From Allodiplogaster sudhausi (Eukaryota; Nematoda; Chromadorea; Rhabditida; Diplogasteridae): a DNA stretch of 64,000 nucleotides. Shown here piece after piece: positions 1-11,521 of this stretch (within the stretch, counting starts at the first letter, position 1; each line of letters opens with the position of its first letter). The translations under genes were made by a program, and so were the position numbers. The notes under the pieces were generated by a model that searched no databases, was not told the DNA's origin, and was given only the letters and a program-made list of their open reading frames with translations. The stretch is taken from NCBI GenBank assembly GCA_945643635.1, contig CALZFC010000016.1, positions 2,411,001-2,475,000 on the forward strand, read 5' to 3'.

Positions 1-498
1 AAACAACTCAAATTCAAGAATGTTCTCACCAATTCAAGCGAGAACTTGACTTCGTTCTCGGTCATGAAGTATACGGCTTCTTCCTCGATTTCAAGAGATC
101 CTCTGACAATGAGCGGGAGAATTGAAGGAACAATATCACGAGACTTATTAGAGAAATTCGGGAAATTTATGAACATATGTATGTATGGATTTCTATGTAG
201 AAAATATAGAGCGCAGCTCTGACACCTTCCACTGAATTGGAAGGCAGCAATTGATTGAAAGCTGGTGCGAAAACTGTAGGCAACGAAGGCTCTCTAGCCT
301 CATGATAGACACCTATTTATTTATTTATTTATTCATACATCAAAAATGATTCATCATATTTTTAGCCACAGATAATGGATAAAGCATTACTACGTCGTCA
401 GGCTTCTCAACGAACTATTACCTCTTCTCTGAATTCTCGGCTGCCAAGAGCAGGACACGCTCGTAGAATCGAGCCTTCTTTCGTTCCTCGTCAGCCAT
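1..498 (-). CDS. Partial gene of unknown function, 5' end
   Basis: On the minus strand a start codon at 498 opens an exon to 422 (begins MADEERKKARFYERVLLLAA) followed by a good GT donor. After an intron of about 150 nt, an acceptor near 271 (ending CTACAG) joins in matching phase to a frame that stays open to about position 15, where the window ends. This second stretch includes the acidic motif EIEEEAVYFMTENEV just after an internal acceptor-like site (TTGTCAG near 104), so it may really be two exons. The intron carries a short LINE-tail insertion. I do not recognise the family. The start and first exon are reasonably supported by splice sites and codon content; the rest is tentative. Confidence 0.4.
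307..346 (-). mobile_element. LINE 3'-tail remnant
   Basis: Read on the minus strand this matches the 3' terminus of the LINE at 46037-50098: a TTGATGTATGAATAAATAAA stretch running into an (AATA)n tail. Only the tail is present. It lies in the first intron of the neighbouring minus-strand gene. Confidence 0.5.
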
Positions 499-636
499 CC
501 TTTGTGAAGGCAATCCCTGACGAATAACTCGAGTACTGCAAGATAAAGTAATCTCGAAAAACAATCAATTATCTTTCGTATTTATTATGATGCTGATCAT
601 TAATTTAATAAAAGTCTACAAAGATCTGCTTAGGTG

Positions 637-638
<2 letters not shown>

Positions 639-710
<72 letters not shown>

Positions 711-712
711 TA
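639..712. repeat. (AT)n microsatellite
   Basis: Nearly pure AT dinucleotide run of about 70 nt between the first gene and a LINE fragment. No coding meaning; the long Tyr-Ile reading frame across it is an artefact of the repeat. Confidence 0.95.
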
Positions 713-954
713 CTTGCCTGTCATGACTTGCTAATTTAGCAGGTACAACGACAAGCAAATGTGGCATTATTTTATTCACGCATTCAATTATTGTTGACAA
801 ATCGGTTTGGGCATATTTACTAACAAGTTTGTCAAAAATAAAGGCCGTTAAATGTGGGTGAATTAGCATGCCAAATTTGAAGGTTCCAAGTTTGTTTTTC
901 CATGGCGCAATTAGCAAAGATACAGAATTGTGGAACATATTGGCAATGCCCATC

Positions 955-1065
955 ATTCAATCAATCAATCAACGCTTTATTTCAACGGATTAATGGATTC
1001 CGTGGAGCGCCATGAGTCTTCGCCATTCATGGTTCCCTTTTTCGTTTTATGATCAGAATTAGCCG
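955..1065 (-). mobile_element. 3' end of a second LINE (CR1/Jockey-like tail)
   Basis: On the minus strand a short reading frame ends in a stop, followed at once by AATAAAGCGTTGATTGATTG and a (TTGA)n tail, the usual end of a CR1/Jockey-type non-LTR element. Only about 100 nt are left. The tail differs from the larger LINE at 46-50 kb, so this is another family. Confidence 0.55.
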
Positions 1066-1155
1066 TAGCCAAGGAGGGAATTTTTTCAAGATAATTTCTA
1101 GGAGGATGTCTCCGTCGGCGCCGTTTTGTGCCCGCTTTGTTTTGTTTTCGTCCAG

Positions 1156-2170
1156 AGCAAAGCGGTTGCTCTGGACGCGAACGAATACTCGGTTCTCCAC
1201 ATAAGAGGACGCTACTCGTACTCCGTGGCCAACTTTAGTTGGCTCGAGCGAAAGGTACTAATGGTATATCTATTAGGTTGAGATTGTAAATTAGGCATTA
1301 TCTATACAATTGATTAAATCAAGCATCGTATTTACAGTTATATCAACTTACCACTTCCTTTGCTTGCGAAATATTGTCTTGCGAATTATTTATTTATGAG
1401 TCGATTTATATGTACATTTTTCGATCATTTTCTTTTGTTTTTTTCTGAATATATTTTTATTCCTTTGCAGCACCTAAAATTTATTTCGTTACAATGCAAA
1501 ATATTTGCTAAATTTGTAGATCGCCTCAGCATTCTTCGCGACCCCACCCGAGGCGACTTTTGACGAAGCACTACGTGATTTTGAGCAGGTCTGTTATTTC
1601 GATCTACTTGTAGAGAGATCTTCAATTTCCAGAGAATGGCATGTTTCCTGTTAGAGTATATGAAGGATTCTCGCTTGATTGATTGATTGATTGATTGATG
1701 AGAGATTAGACTGATTTTGATTAACTATCAGCATCACAATTAACACTATTATTATACAATTTTCATATTTTTTCATTTGCATTACTATTTATTTTTAGAC
1801 TAATAAAAAATATTAGTATTGATTGTCATTTCCAGGCGAACACGCTGAAGCCCGGCTGGATCGAGAATGTCATGTACATCGCATTGCAAAGAAGGAAAAT
1901 GTATCATTTCTATTTTATTAAATTTTTTCAAGCTCATATTTTTCCTCTTTTATTTAAAAGGTAACTATTTTTGCATAGTATTTTTTTGATAATAAATTTG
2001 TTTCAACAGAGCAAATATTTATTTCAGTAGAATTTATCTGTAATATTGTTCATTTTTCGGCCCGTGCCATCCCGTTTCTGCATGAGGTCACCGGATTAAA
2101 GGCTGCGGACAACTCGGAAAGAGAGATTCAAGCAGAGGCTCGACAGCTCGCGGAGAAGTTCGGCAAATAG
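1156..2170 (+). CDS. Regulator of microtubule dynamics (RMD/FAM82)-like protein, C-terminal part
   Basis: Exons 1156-1254 and 1520-1588 join in phase to give a TPR-like segment diagnostic of the RMD family: KAVALDANEYSVLH, then GRYSYSVANFSWLERK, then IASAFFATPPEATFDEAL. Exon 1836-1900 continues with ANTLKPGWIENVMYIAL, the usual 'eLkPGfweNvlYlA' helix. The last coding stretch (about 2060-2170) ends EIQAEARQLAEKFGK and a stop. In the family these proteins are tetratricopeptide-like and bind microtubules. Upstream exons were not found, and the junction between exon 1836-1900 and the last exon does not close in frame: the expected acceptor reads TTTTCGG instead of TTTTCAG. The gene may therefore be decayed, or I have missed a short exon. 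Family call is firm; intactness is not. Confidence 0.65.
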
Positions 2171-2249
2171 AGGATGGCTAGAACATAGATTTTAGGAGGC
2201 TGCAGAACTCTCCTCCCTGTAACAAAGTAAAGTGTGCCTACTCAATCTC

Positions 2250-2815
2250 TAGTGACTGATAAATTTTATTGCTTATGGTTAGTTAAATTGATATTTTGTT
2301 CTTTTTTAAATTTTATCTTATTTTTGATTTTGTATTTTTCTCTCGCCTCAAATCTGCAAATCCAAACCAGCTAATAGTAAACATCCTATTCATCCCTGAG
2401 GGGAAGGAGGGACCCTGTGTCTGAGACGCTTAATTCTTATGAAAGAGAAATATATTGTAGCAAATTTCAAGCACTTTAAGAATATATAGGAGCGGTTGTG
2501 GGGAAATGAACGTAAAGTGCATAATTTGGCAAAAAACGGACCTCGAAAATGTTTAGGGCCGTATTTTAGGGCCAAATTAAAATTTTATGAAAACATCACC
2601 AACATGAATATTAAAGCCCGTCTAATCAGCTATCCAATGATAGCTCGATGGTTGTCTAATAATAAGTTTGAAGCGACTTATGACCAATGTAATTTAAAAG
2701 ATTACTGTACTGGGTCTCGCGCGGAAAATTTTTTTCAACTTTGAAATGTAGCCTATTTTGTTCACCACGTCGAGTTGTATACTATAAACAATTTTGGATA
2801 AAAAATTCGAAAAAA
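2250..2815. other. No gene recognised
   Basis: AT-rich stretch after the RMD gene. An open frame at 2496-2744 on the plus strand has no splice context or recognisable motif. I see nothing I can support here. Confidence 0.5.
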
Positions 2816-3015
2816 AAATTCCTAGGGCAGGTCATAATAGGGCCCTGCTCGAGTCTTACTGACATCCTCTCTTAAAGAACAAACATTTTTTTAAGGAAAA
2901 TAGCAAGCAAACAACTCGTGATAATTTTATTTTATTTTAAAAAAAGGTGTAAAACCAACACAAAATCGATCTAAAATTATTCTTTTTTTTTACTAAAGAG
3001 AACAATCAAGATCAC

Positions 3016-3414
3016 CTGAAAAGGCAGATGGGTAAGAATAAACGTAGAGAGCTGTATGAGAGCGGCATAGCAGAGGTGCAAGAACTCGCGGGTGCCAGCC
3101 ATGACCTGAGGAAATAGTTAGAGACACTCGGAATTTGGGTCAAGGGATCACCATTGTAAAAACAATAAAATTTCTTACATCAATACTTCTTTTCTGATTG
3201 AGCGATGGATATCTCCATTGAAAGATCTCTTACCGAAACAATATCACGGAATATCTTAACAGATACCGCAAAAAATGACATTAATCGTGATCGCACAATC
3301 AGGATATTAGTCACGAACTAGAAACCAGGTAAAATTCAACTCAACCGTGCTAGCGAGGTCGTTCTTCGAGAAGAGTCGAGCACCCGCTGAGGCATTAGGA
3401 AGAAGCTCCGCCAT
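3016..3414 (-). CDS. Small single-pass membrane protein, minus-strand paralogue
   Basis: Start codon at 3414 gives exon 3346-3414 (MAELLPNASAGARLFSKNDL), then exon 3016-3105 (begins VMAGTREFLHLCYAALIQLS), both 69 and 90 nt long, in phase 0, with GT/AG borders. The second exon is a hydrophobic helix. It is the divergent twin of the gene at 5315-5944, lying head to head with it inside an inverted duplication. A convincing third exon matching the plus copy was not found; a possible remnant ends at a stop at 2824-2822. This copy may have lost its tail or be a pseudogene. No family recognised. Confidence 0.5.
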
Positions 3415-5721
3415 TTCTCGTTTCTAAACTATTCGAAATGGTACATGTCATGTCCGTCCACGAGAAGAAAAAAAAACGAAGACTGAACGCTGCTCTGATT
3501 CAGGCAGCGCTTATATAGCAATCTCTAGCGAGGGGTAGTTGGTAGAGCAAATGGAGTGAGGAGCCTCAGCCGGACAAGGCATTCCCAAGGGTTACGATTG
3601 AAACGAGAGAGCAACTCTGACTGCTAATTGCTACCAAACTAGAACAAAGTGCGTGACTCACAGAGTCAAAAGATTAAACGATTGTACATAGTACAAATAC
3701 ATGTAGATGTTAGATCATCCACATAAGAGTGCATTTCGCAACTGGGCATCATTTGAATCCGCCAACATGAATACGATCGTTATTTCGCATCCTGACATCA
3801 ACGTATGAAGTCAGGACGTAAATTGAACAGCGGTCAATCGAACGACTTGGCCATTCCAAATACACAAATCAGCAAAACGCGAGTGACATCGGGCCAGTCC
3901 ATTTTTCTTACACGCAGCAAAACAAGCAATACGTACAGACAATAAGGGTTGGGAGAGGGTTGCTTTTTGGGAGCGGCATGCTTCTTTTACTTTCTGGAAC
4001 AGCATCGTTACTAAAAACCATGGATTTGCTGCATTTCATAAGGATGGAACTGGTTCAAGCATGCGGCTAGCAAAAAGATCTAAATTGTTCGATGAGCACA
4101 CAGAAATATGCAATACCAGCAGTAAGAACCGGATAAAACATTCGGCAAAAAAGGTTAAATCGTTCTCTCCAAGAGTACAAAACAGTAAACATCAAGAGAA
4201 GATTTTAACACCGGAGCCAGACCAGAATTCAGCAGGAATTTTAACAAAGAATGCATTTTTAGTGTGTGAATGAGAACTATAAATTGCTAGAACAAATTAC
4301 TAATTATCGAAAATTTTCAGCGTAAAACCGAATACTTCCTCTATTTTTCCAAAGGCAAGGAGATCTTTTTAATAGAAAGGAGTATTCTTCAGTCCACGCT
4401 GATGAAAATTGAGATAATTTATTGATTGTGTTGCAAATATGTATCCTTTGAATTGCGATATTCAAATTTGTTTTTACAGTATGAGCGCTATCCGTTCGAG
4501 ACCTCTGATTACTTGAATGTAAATGCAATTCAGATGATCAAGCACCTCGAACGGAATTCAATCATACTGTCGAAAACAATTATGATCTAGCACTTGAAAG
4601 GATACATAAGCGCAACACTATAAATTTATTATCTTCATTTTCGTTTTCCTAGGCTGAAGTTAATAGTTTTTATTAAAGGATTCACCTTATTTTTTATGTA
4701 CTTTTGGAAAAATAATGGAGCTATGCGTTTTTATGGTGAAAAATTTCGATAATTTGTCATTTGCTCTAGCAACTAATATTTCTAAATTAAACACTAAAAT
4801 ACATTCTTTGTTGAAATTAATGCAGATTTCTGGCCTGGCTCGAGCGTCGTTTCCTTGTTTAAAATCTTCTCTTGTTGTTTGCTGTTTTGTACTTATCAAA
4901 AAACGCTTTTACCTGTTTTACCGAATGGTTTATCCAGTTCCGACTGTCCTTGTAGTTTATTGCGTTTTCATCGAACGATATCTGTTTTTGTTTTTGTTAG
5001 CCGCATGCTTTCCAATAAGTAAGAGAAAACATGCCCCTTCCAAAAAGTAACCCTCTCCCAACTCTTTTTGCCAGTACGTATTGCTTGTTTTGCTTCGTGT
5101 GAGAAAGTGGAGTGGCCCGATGTCACTCGCGTTTTGCTGGTTTGTGTATTTGGAATGGCCAAGTGGTTCGATTGACAGCTGTTTAATTTGCGTCCTGACG
5201 TCATACATTCAAGTCAGGATGCGATATAACGATCATATTCGTGTTGTCGAAATTAAATGATCCCCACATGGTTCAGTTGCGATTATTACCCTTTTTTATT
5301 AATAGTTTAGAGAAATGGCGGAGCTTCTTCCTAATGCCCCTGCGGGTGCTCGACTCTTCTCAAAGAGCGGCATCGCTCGCACGGTAAGCCTGAATTTGGT
5401 CCGATTTCAAATGCGTCAGAAACTTCCTGATTGTACGAACACGATTTATCGCTTTTTTACTGGTATAGGTAAAACTATTCCTTGCTATTCTTCGGTAAAA
5501 TATCTTTGAATGTTGATATCCATCGCTCTATCCGGGAGTGTAGTTTTAGTTAAAGCAAATTTCAGGTATTCTATTGCTTTACAATCTTAAGCCATTGACC
5601 CTAATTCCTACTGTCAATAACCATTTCCTCCCAGGTCAAGGCAGGCACCCGCGAGTTCTTAATCCTTTGCTATGGTGCGCTCTTGCAGCTCTCCACGTTC
5701 CTGATCACTCATCTGCTCCCG
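3016..5721. repeat. Large inverted duplication with gene pair
   Basis: Sequence from about 3016 to 4075 is repeated in inverse orientation from about 4990 to 5721: the first two exons of the small membrane-protein gene, the promoter side, and a further block containing TGGCCATTCCAAATACACAA (minus arm) and its reverse complement. About 260 nt (around 3480-3740) are present only in the left arm. The unmatched spacer, about 4075-4990, holds no gene I can support. Confidence 0.75.
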
Positions 5722-5944
5722 GTGGTCGTGATTGTTCTTTTTTTGTCTTCTCTTCCATTTTCTGCTGGTTTTATACTTTTTTTTATCTATAAAATAAATG
5801 TTTCACTAGTTCTCAACTTACTATTTTCCGTCTTTTTTATAGTTCCTATAATTACTTTTTGTGTTGCATCAGAAAGAGCCCGAGACCCCATCCATCGTTG
5901 AAAAGGAAGAGCCAATCGACTACAACGACACGCCTTGCTGTTAG
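5315..5944 (+). CDS. Small single-pass membrane protein, 75 aa
   Basis: Three exons in phase 0: 5315-5383, 5635-5721 and 5873-5944, stop TAG. The protein starts MAELLPNAPAGARLFSKSGI, has one hydrophobic helix (about residues 32-52, ILCYGALLQLSTFLITHLLP), and an acidic C-terminus ending EEPIDYNDTPCC, whose paired cysteines could be lipidated. Borders are GT/AG with TTTCCTCCCAG and TTGCATCAG acceptors. It has a head-to-head paralogue at 3016-3414; conservation of both first exons between the inverted copies supports the model. An alternative is read-through of intron 2, which stays open as a longer hydrophobic protein. I do not recognise the family. Confidence 0.6.
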
Positions 5945-6113
5945 CATTCCGTCTATTGAATGAAATTGTTTTTAATATATTTAATTAGGAGCTTTGGATC
6001 CATAATATTCCTGCTTTCCATTATCCGTCTCCTCCAACGTGAACTTCCACTGGAAGTTGCCGCTGTCCGTCTTTGACTCTCCTGCTGAAACTGACTGGTC
6101 ATCTTCACGTGAG

Positions 6114-7513
6114 ATGCGTGCCAACTGCTCATGGTATATAGACACTTTTTATTGCGTTAGCTTTTCCTTCTTGTCTTGCTTAAATTTCATTTGAAATTAG
6201 CTATAGCATGACGAGCATTATGTTTTGAAATTCTAACATCAAAACTTGAGTAATTTTTTTTTTACCTAATATGGAAGATCGTGAGGTAAAATCTTTTTTC
6301 CGTTCATATATCGAAGAAACATATTGCTGGTAAAGTCATCTTTCCAGATCTTACAAGGATCCTTTTTTGTTTATTCTCGAATAAACTATCAATTCTTTCT
6401 GAAAATTTCCCTAATTGTTAGAAAATTCACATGAATCATTCATAGACAGTTAAAGATACAGCATCTTTTCTTTCCAATTTCTTCAGGCAGCTCCAAGTGC
6501 GTCGCTACAAGACGAGCGGCGCGGCAGGCGTTGCGGACGCGCTGCGGTTCAGGCTGCTTTGCAACTCGGAGAAGGTAAAATGGTGGCGATTTAAATGGAG
6601 AGAAATGCATTACAAGTATTGTTTAAAGAGTAAACTGTATTAAAACACGACACAATTCCGCATTTGTGCGTAGTCTTTGACTCGAGTGCCAATTCAACGC
6701 GATGAATGGAACATGTTTTCGCCTGCCAGCATACGTTTGTTTGTTAGCAATTGCAAAGAAGTCTTTTTCCCTTCTTGAGGCCAATACACTGTGGGCCGTG
6801 AAGTGTGCCGGAAATGTTGAGCTCGAGGCTCAGGCTCGCTTCAGCCAGGGCTTCAAGAAGGAGGTCAGTTTCCATGTTTTTAATTTGCAGAAAAAATACT
6901 ACGATTAAAGAGCTAAAATTCACTCTTGAAATCGAGCCATTTTACCTGACACCGGCGATATAGAGACAAAATTTGGGTTTCGTGTTCCTCTAACAATAAG
7001 AGCTCATAAAGTTATTGTTGTGTGTGTTGCAGTTCCACTGCGAGTTCAGCAAGGCGACCGGAGCCTCTTTTGTTCTGCTCGAGAAGACAATGGCCATTCT
7101 GAAGGGAGATGAGATGGGGGTCATGACTCATGACCGAAGAATCGTCGTCAAGATTCAGATTCGCATTCTCAGGATCACTGGAATCCGGTTGGTGGGAGGG
7201 AAGGAAGAAGGGAAAGAGCGAAAAGTATGAAGAGAGTTAGAAGGAATGGAGTCACGCTTTTACACTATACGTGTGATTACTAACTGCAACACCTGTGAGA
7301 TATATGTGTGAGAGCAACTGCTTGGGAGATTGGAATTTTAGTAAAACGTTCTTCTCAATAAAATAAAAGACAATTCTTGAGCCCCCGCGTGGAAGTGGAC
7401 TTCTCCGGCCCTCATGCCATTGCTGCGGATGGCCAGCTCACTGTCGGTGGACGGGCCGTCTTCGTCTCCAAGCAGGCGTCATCATTCTTTCTTTGTTTCT
7501 CTCTTACCTCTTC

Positions 7514-7574
<61 letters not shown>

Positions 7575-8907
7575 TTCTCTCTCTCTCTCTCACCACTTGC
7601 CAACAGTATTCACGTCTCTCATCTCTTTTATGCATACATCCACTGTTGTTTATTTAATCTTTTATATCCATATATGCGAAATGATTGTTGATATCTCTCC
7701 CCTGTCCCCTCTCAGCTGCTCGCTCTTCACTCGAACTACTTCGCGGCCCTCTTCTACGGCCCCTTCACCGACCCTGTCCCCAATCTGGATGACGTGGACC
7801 ACGGAGACTTCCTTGCTCTCCTCTCCGTGATCTACCCTGTCAAGTCGGCCATTACTGGTTAGCAAGCGTTTATTATAAACTTCGAGTTTCGAGAATTTTT
7901 ATAAAGTCGAGTGTCATTTACAATTTCCTGTTCTTCATTGCATTATATTCATTTCCTATGATTAGTTTTCCCCCCCAACTATTTTAATAGTGTGTTGTTC
8001 CCTGCCTTGTTTTCTGTAAATCTGACCTTTTGAATGTAGTCTCCTTTTCGTAGGCGCCAACGTCTCGCGCCTCCTCGAGTTGGCTGACCACTTCAACATC
8101 GAATCCGCCATCGCGGCCTGCGAATCTTTCCTGGTCCACGACAACGACGACCTCAAGATGCCCCTCAAGGACAAGTTCGCCATTGCTCAGAGGTTCCGCT
8201 TGGCGGCTCTTCAGGTTTGTTAACTTGGAAGTTTGAATTGAGGTTGTGGCTGACAAGAGAAGTTTCTGATTTGTAGTGGATAATATAGTTCCCGGATATC
8301 AAGGTGATCTAGGATGAAAACGCAGTTTCTGTTACAGATGTCTGTCAAAGTAAGGGGGTGAACTAAGGCTTTAGGGAGGCTTAAAATGGAAAATCAGTGG
8401 ATTTGTTAAATAGACAGTCATTAAGAAATGTTTCGGGTATGGTCGATCAATATCGGGAAAGAAAAAAAGTAGATGATTAAACATGACAATCTCCCTTTCC
8501 TATTAAGGAGGCAGCGCTCGCCCGTCTGGACGACCGCGAAGCTGTACGATCTCTCATGGAATCTGAGGAATATCAAACGGGCTACAGCCAGGAAACCAAG
8601 GTCAGTCTCTTTTCTTTACATCAACAGTATGTATTGTCTGTCCCTCGTGTATCATATCAGGCAATTCTGGTACAGTAAAGTTCCATGCTATTATTAGGTT
8701 CAATTTATATTCATTTTATGTTTTTCAGCTATGCTTCTGTATGTTATGTGTAATTTAGCCCTCTACATTTCTTTAAATTATCTCTTTTCTGTGCGATTTT
8801 TTGATCTCTTCTAGATGGCGATCCTCGAGAAGGTGGTGGAGATGTTCAACGAGGGCGCCCTCAACGCATCGACGCTCAACCTCGCACGTGGAATGAGCTT
8901 CAACTAG
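6114..8907 (+). CDS. MATH-BTB domain protein (substrate adaptor type)
   Basis: Nine exons can be traced: to 6133, 6487-6574, 6780-6863, 7033-7187, 7382-7475, 7716-7857, 8054-8214, 8508-8600, 8815-8907; all phases agree. The first half is a MATH-like fold (SWQLQVRRYKTSG, then NTLWAVKCAGNVELEA). Next comes a BTB domain: FSGPHAIAADGQLTVGGRAV, SKQLLALHSNYFAALFYGPF, LLSVIYPV and NVSRLLELADHFNIESAIAA. The tail resembles the nematode BATH C-terminal helices. In this family such proteins recruit substrates to CUL3 ubiquitin ligase; nematodes carry many. The exon ending at 7475 uses a GC donor (CAG|GCGTCA). The intron after it holds a long CT tract. The start at 6114 is the first in-frame ATG; coding-like sequence (FHWKLPLSVF) continues upstream to 6039 without a start or acceptor. 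Confidence 0.85.
7519..7592. repeat. (CT)n tract in MATH-BTB intron
   Basis: About 70 nt of almost pure CT with a few TTT interruptions, inside the intron between BTB exons. Open frames across it on both strands (Leu/Ser-rich and Arg/Glu-rich) are repeat artefacts. Confidence 0.95.
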
Positions 8908-9420
8908 ACAAGGAGATTACAGGACAAATATGTTACTTTTTCTTCATATCTCTTTAATACTTGCGAGTCTAAGAATCCATCGTGTTTTTTTTACTGTAAA
9001 TATTAACATGCACTTATCCTATTATCCATTCCTTCATTACTTTATATTCTTAGCTTCTTCCTAATTTGTTTCTTTGTTTTATTATTCGTTACATCCTTAC
9101 ATGTTGCTGTACATAATTACTTTTTAACTTTTTCATTCGTGATCAAGGTACTCCTACCAATGTTGCAGCGTTGTACTAGCAAAAAACAAAGCCTGCTTCT
9201 TACATTCTTACAAGATTTTACATGACAACTTACCTTTATTCATCTCTACACATTGTTATTGTTACTTTTAATTTTGCTACTATTTCTTCCACGCGTTTTT
9301 TTCTTCCCTCCATTGTGCATAAACGGCTAAATGCCTGAAAATGAGTGGGAAGTTTTATTCGAGATTGATGCGAGCGTAAAGGGAAGAGGAAGAGATTCAG
9401 AGAGCGTTGAGAGGATCCGC

Positions 9421-9843
9421 CTAGTTAGGGCCGAGGTAGCACGACTGGTCGAGGCGGGGCTTAGTCACAGGCGGATCTGTAGAGAGATGGGATTTTTGGT
9501 AGTTACAGCACAGTTGATATGAGAGGACTATGAAAGAACAGATATAGAGAACAAAGGAAGAGGGCAAATTAAGAAATTTTTAATTAAACATTTTAATGAA
9601 CCCCTACTTGGCGAAAGCGTAAGAGCGAAATGAGATCGGGTGAGGGGCACAAGAAAACGTACTCTGATTCTGCCCGTAGCTCTGCTGCCCGTATTACTGC
9701 TGCTGCCCGTAGGCCGGAGCAGGCTGCGTGGCTGCGGGGTTGGCGTCCCAGGCGTATCCCTCGGAGACGTAGTTCTTGCCGCCGGTTCCGTAGTTTCCGG
9801 CGCCAGAGGCAGCGGGGGCGGCGAAGTAGGCGGACTTGTCCAT
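9421..9843 (-). pseudogene. Gly/Tyr/Gln-rich small gene, copy 1 (premature stop)
   Basis: Start at 9843 on the minus strand. The first 33 codons (MDKSAYFAAPAASGAGNYGT, then GGKNYVSEGYAWDA) agree with the other three copies except one residue. The repeat part then reads AYGQQQ followed by TAA, where the other copies have Ser or Gly, so the tail YGQQSYGQNQ is cut off. The conserved last exon (9421-9476) still follows a good acceptor (TCTCTACAG) and reads PVTKPRLDQSCYLGPN plus stop, with synonymous changes relative to the other copies. A TATA box lies 78 nt upstream. Either the shortened protein is made or this copy is dead. No signal peptide; composition is prion-like low complexity. Confidence 0.6.
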
Positions 9844-9920
9844 TTCAGAGGCAGAGAGGAGTCGAACTATCAGCAGCGAACCAAGGGGAAAAGAATGATA
9901 GAAATGCCTTCCAGTCAGCC

Positions 9921-9928
9921 CTTTTATA
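9921..9928 (-). promoter_or_regulatory. TATA box of Gly/Tyr/Gln gene copy 1
   Basis: TATAAAAG on the minus strand followed by GGCTGA, 78 nt before the start codon. The same element sits at matching places in all four copies. Confidence 0.7.
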
Positions 9929-10537
9929 TCTTTTTTTTTCAAAATTAACATATCTGCACACGTCATGGCAAATTTTGATGTAGTTCATTCTAAACTGAAT
10001 GAACAACTTGTGTTCAAAATATCAAGAAACTTCCAATTTGCAGTTGCATTTGAATTTTTGTATATATTCGTAGGAGGTTTTTATGGAAATCCTCAACACC
10101 AAATCATTTAAGACACTTCTCCTCCTCGCAATCATTTCCTCCATTTTCCTTCCGCTCGACTGGTCGGCTCTCCTGCTGCTCTCATACCAGGCAAGCTTTT
10201 CCTGCTTCTCTGAGGGAATTAAACAGCCATTTCCCACTTTTATTGGAATAAATACCCTATCATTCCTTTGTACATTTAACAACCTCTTACAATTAGTCCT
10301 GCAAATGTTTTGAAAGAAATGAACATTTCATCCCAAATAAATCTGGATCTATGTATGTTGTAACATGAATACATTTTTGTTCATCCTAATTAATATAAAC
10401 CTTTTAAGGAAATCTATTCTCATTTTCCCGGAAAACAAAGTTACTGACTGGCTTTCATTCTCAGAGCTTCTTTTGCTTCATCAATGTCGAAGTATTCCTT
10501 TCTCACAACCAGTCTGCAACTTCTTCTTGTTCCAGAC

Positions 10538-11143
10538 ATGACTGTCTCGTATGCCAATGAAGTGGCGACAGCGTCGACGCTGACATTCTACCGTCTCTTC
10601 CTGAGATGGCGTGGCTCAGTCTGGAAGCTGGCGCACGGCGAGCTCGTCGTCTGGACTGTTCTCACCGTCCTCCACACTGCATTCCTCTTCTTCCTCGCGG
10701 TTCGCACTTGCCCTGCTCCTCTCATTATTTAGACAGAATAGTCTTAAACTTATCATGCATTTTATCACGATATTTAGACTCGTAACAGAAAGAAAGAAAG
10801 AAATTGCAGAAGATGGGAGTCGGCGAGGAGTACTTCCGCTTTCTCCGATATCTCTCGGCCAACACTGAGCTCTCCTACGAGTTGCTGCCCTTCATCATTG
10901 GCTTCACGGCGTCCTACTGCTTTGACCGATGGTTATAAGGGAGATATGGAGGGAGGGAGGGAGGGAGAGACAATGAGAGAGAGGGATAGAGAAAGAGAGA
11001 TGGAGAGAGACGAAGAGGGAGAGAGGGATAGAGAGAGGGAGAGAGGGATAATGGGCTGATTTCGCAGGTTCGACATATTCAACTGTCTCCACTGGCCTGA
11101 CAACACGGCGCATCTTCTTAATACTTTCATTCGCGCATCAAAG

Positions 11144-11191
<48 letters not shown>

Positions 11192-11478
11192 CCTCTCTCT
11201 GTCTCTCTCTCTGTCTCTCTCTGTCTCTCTCTGTCTCTCTCTCTGTCTCTCGATCTCTCGGTCTCTCTCTCTCTCGGTCCCTCTCTCTCTCCAGATGAAT
11301 GTATCTCGTCAGCGTCGTCTCCGCAAGACGCTGGCCCGCCACATCCTCCTTGCGTACATCATCATCCTCCGCGACATCTCCCCTCGCATTCGACGTCGCT
11401 TCCCGAAAATGCAGCATTTCGTGGATGCCAAGCTGATGACCGAGTTGGTTGACGAGGGAGAGAAGAGCCAAGAAGACT

Positions 11479-11521
<43 letters not shown>

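Noticed and set aside
375..527. Plus-strand 50-codon ORF starting MDKALLRRQAS
   Set aside because: It overlaps the better supported minus-strand first exon (422-498), which has a donor and an in-phase partner.
2496..2744. Plus-strand ORF of 82 codons
   Set aside because: No splice context, no motif, AT-rich codon use unlike neighbouring exons.
10022..10313. Open frames on both strands upstream of bestrophin (MEILNTKSFKTLLLL on plus)
   Set aside because: Neither strand offers a matching donor/acceptor set, and the bestrophin start has its own acceptor, so I could not support an exon.
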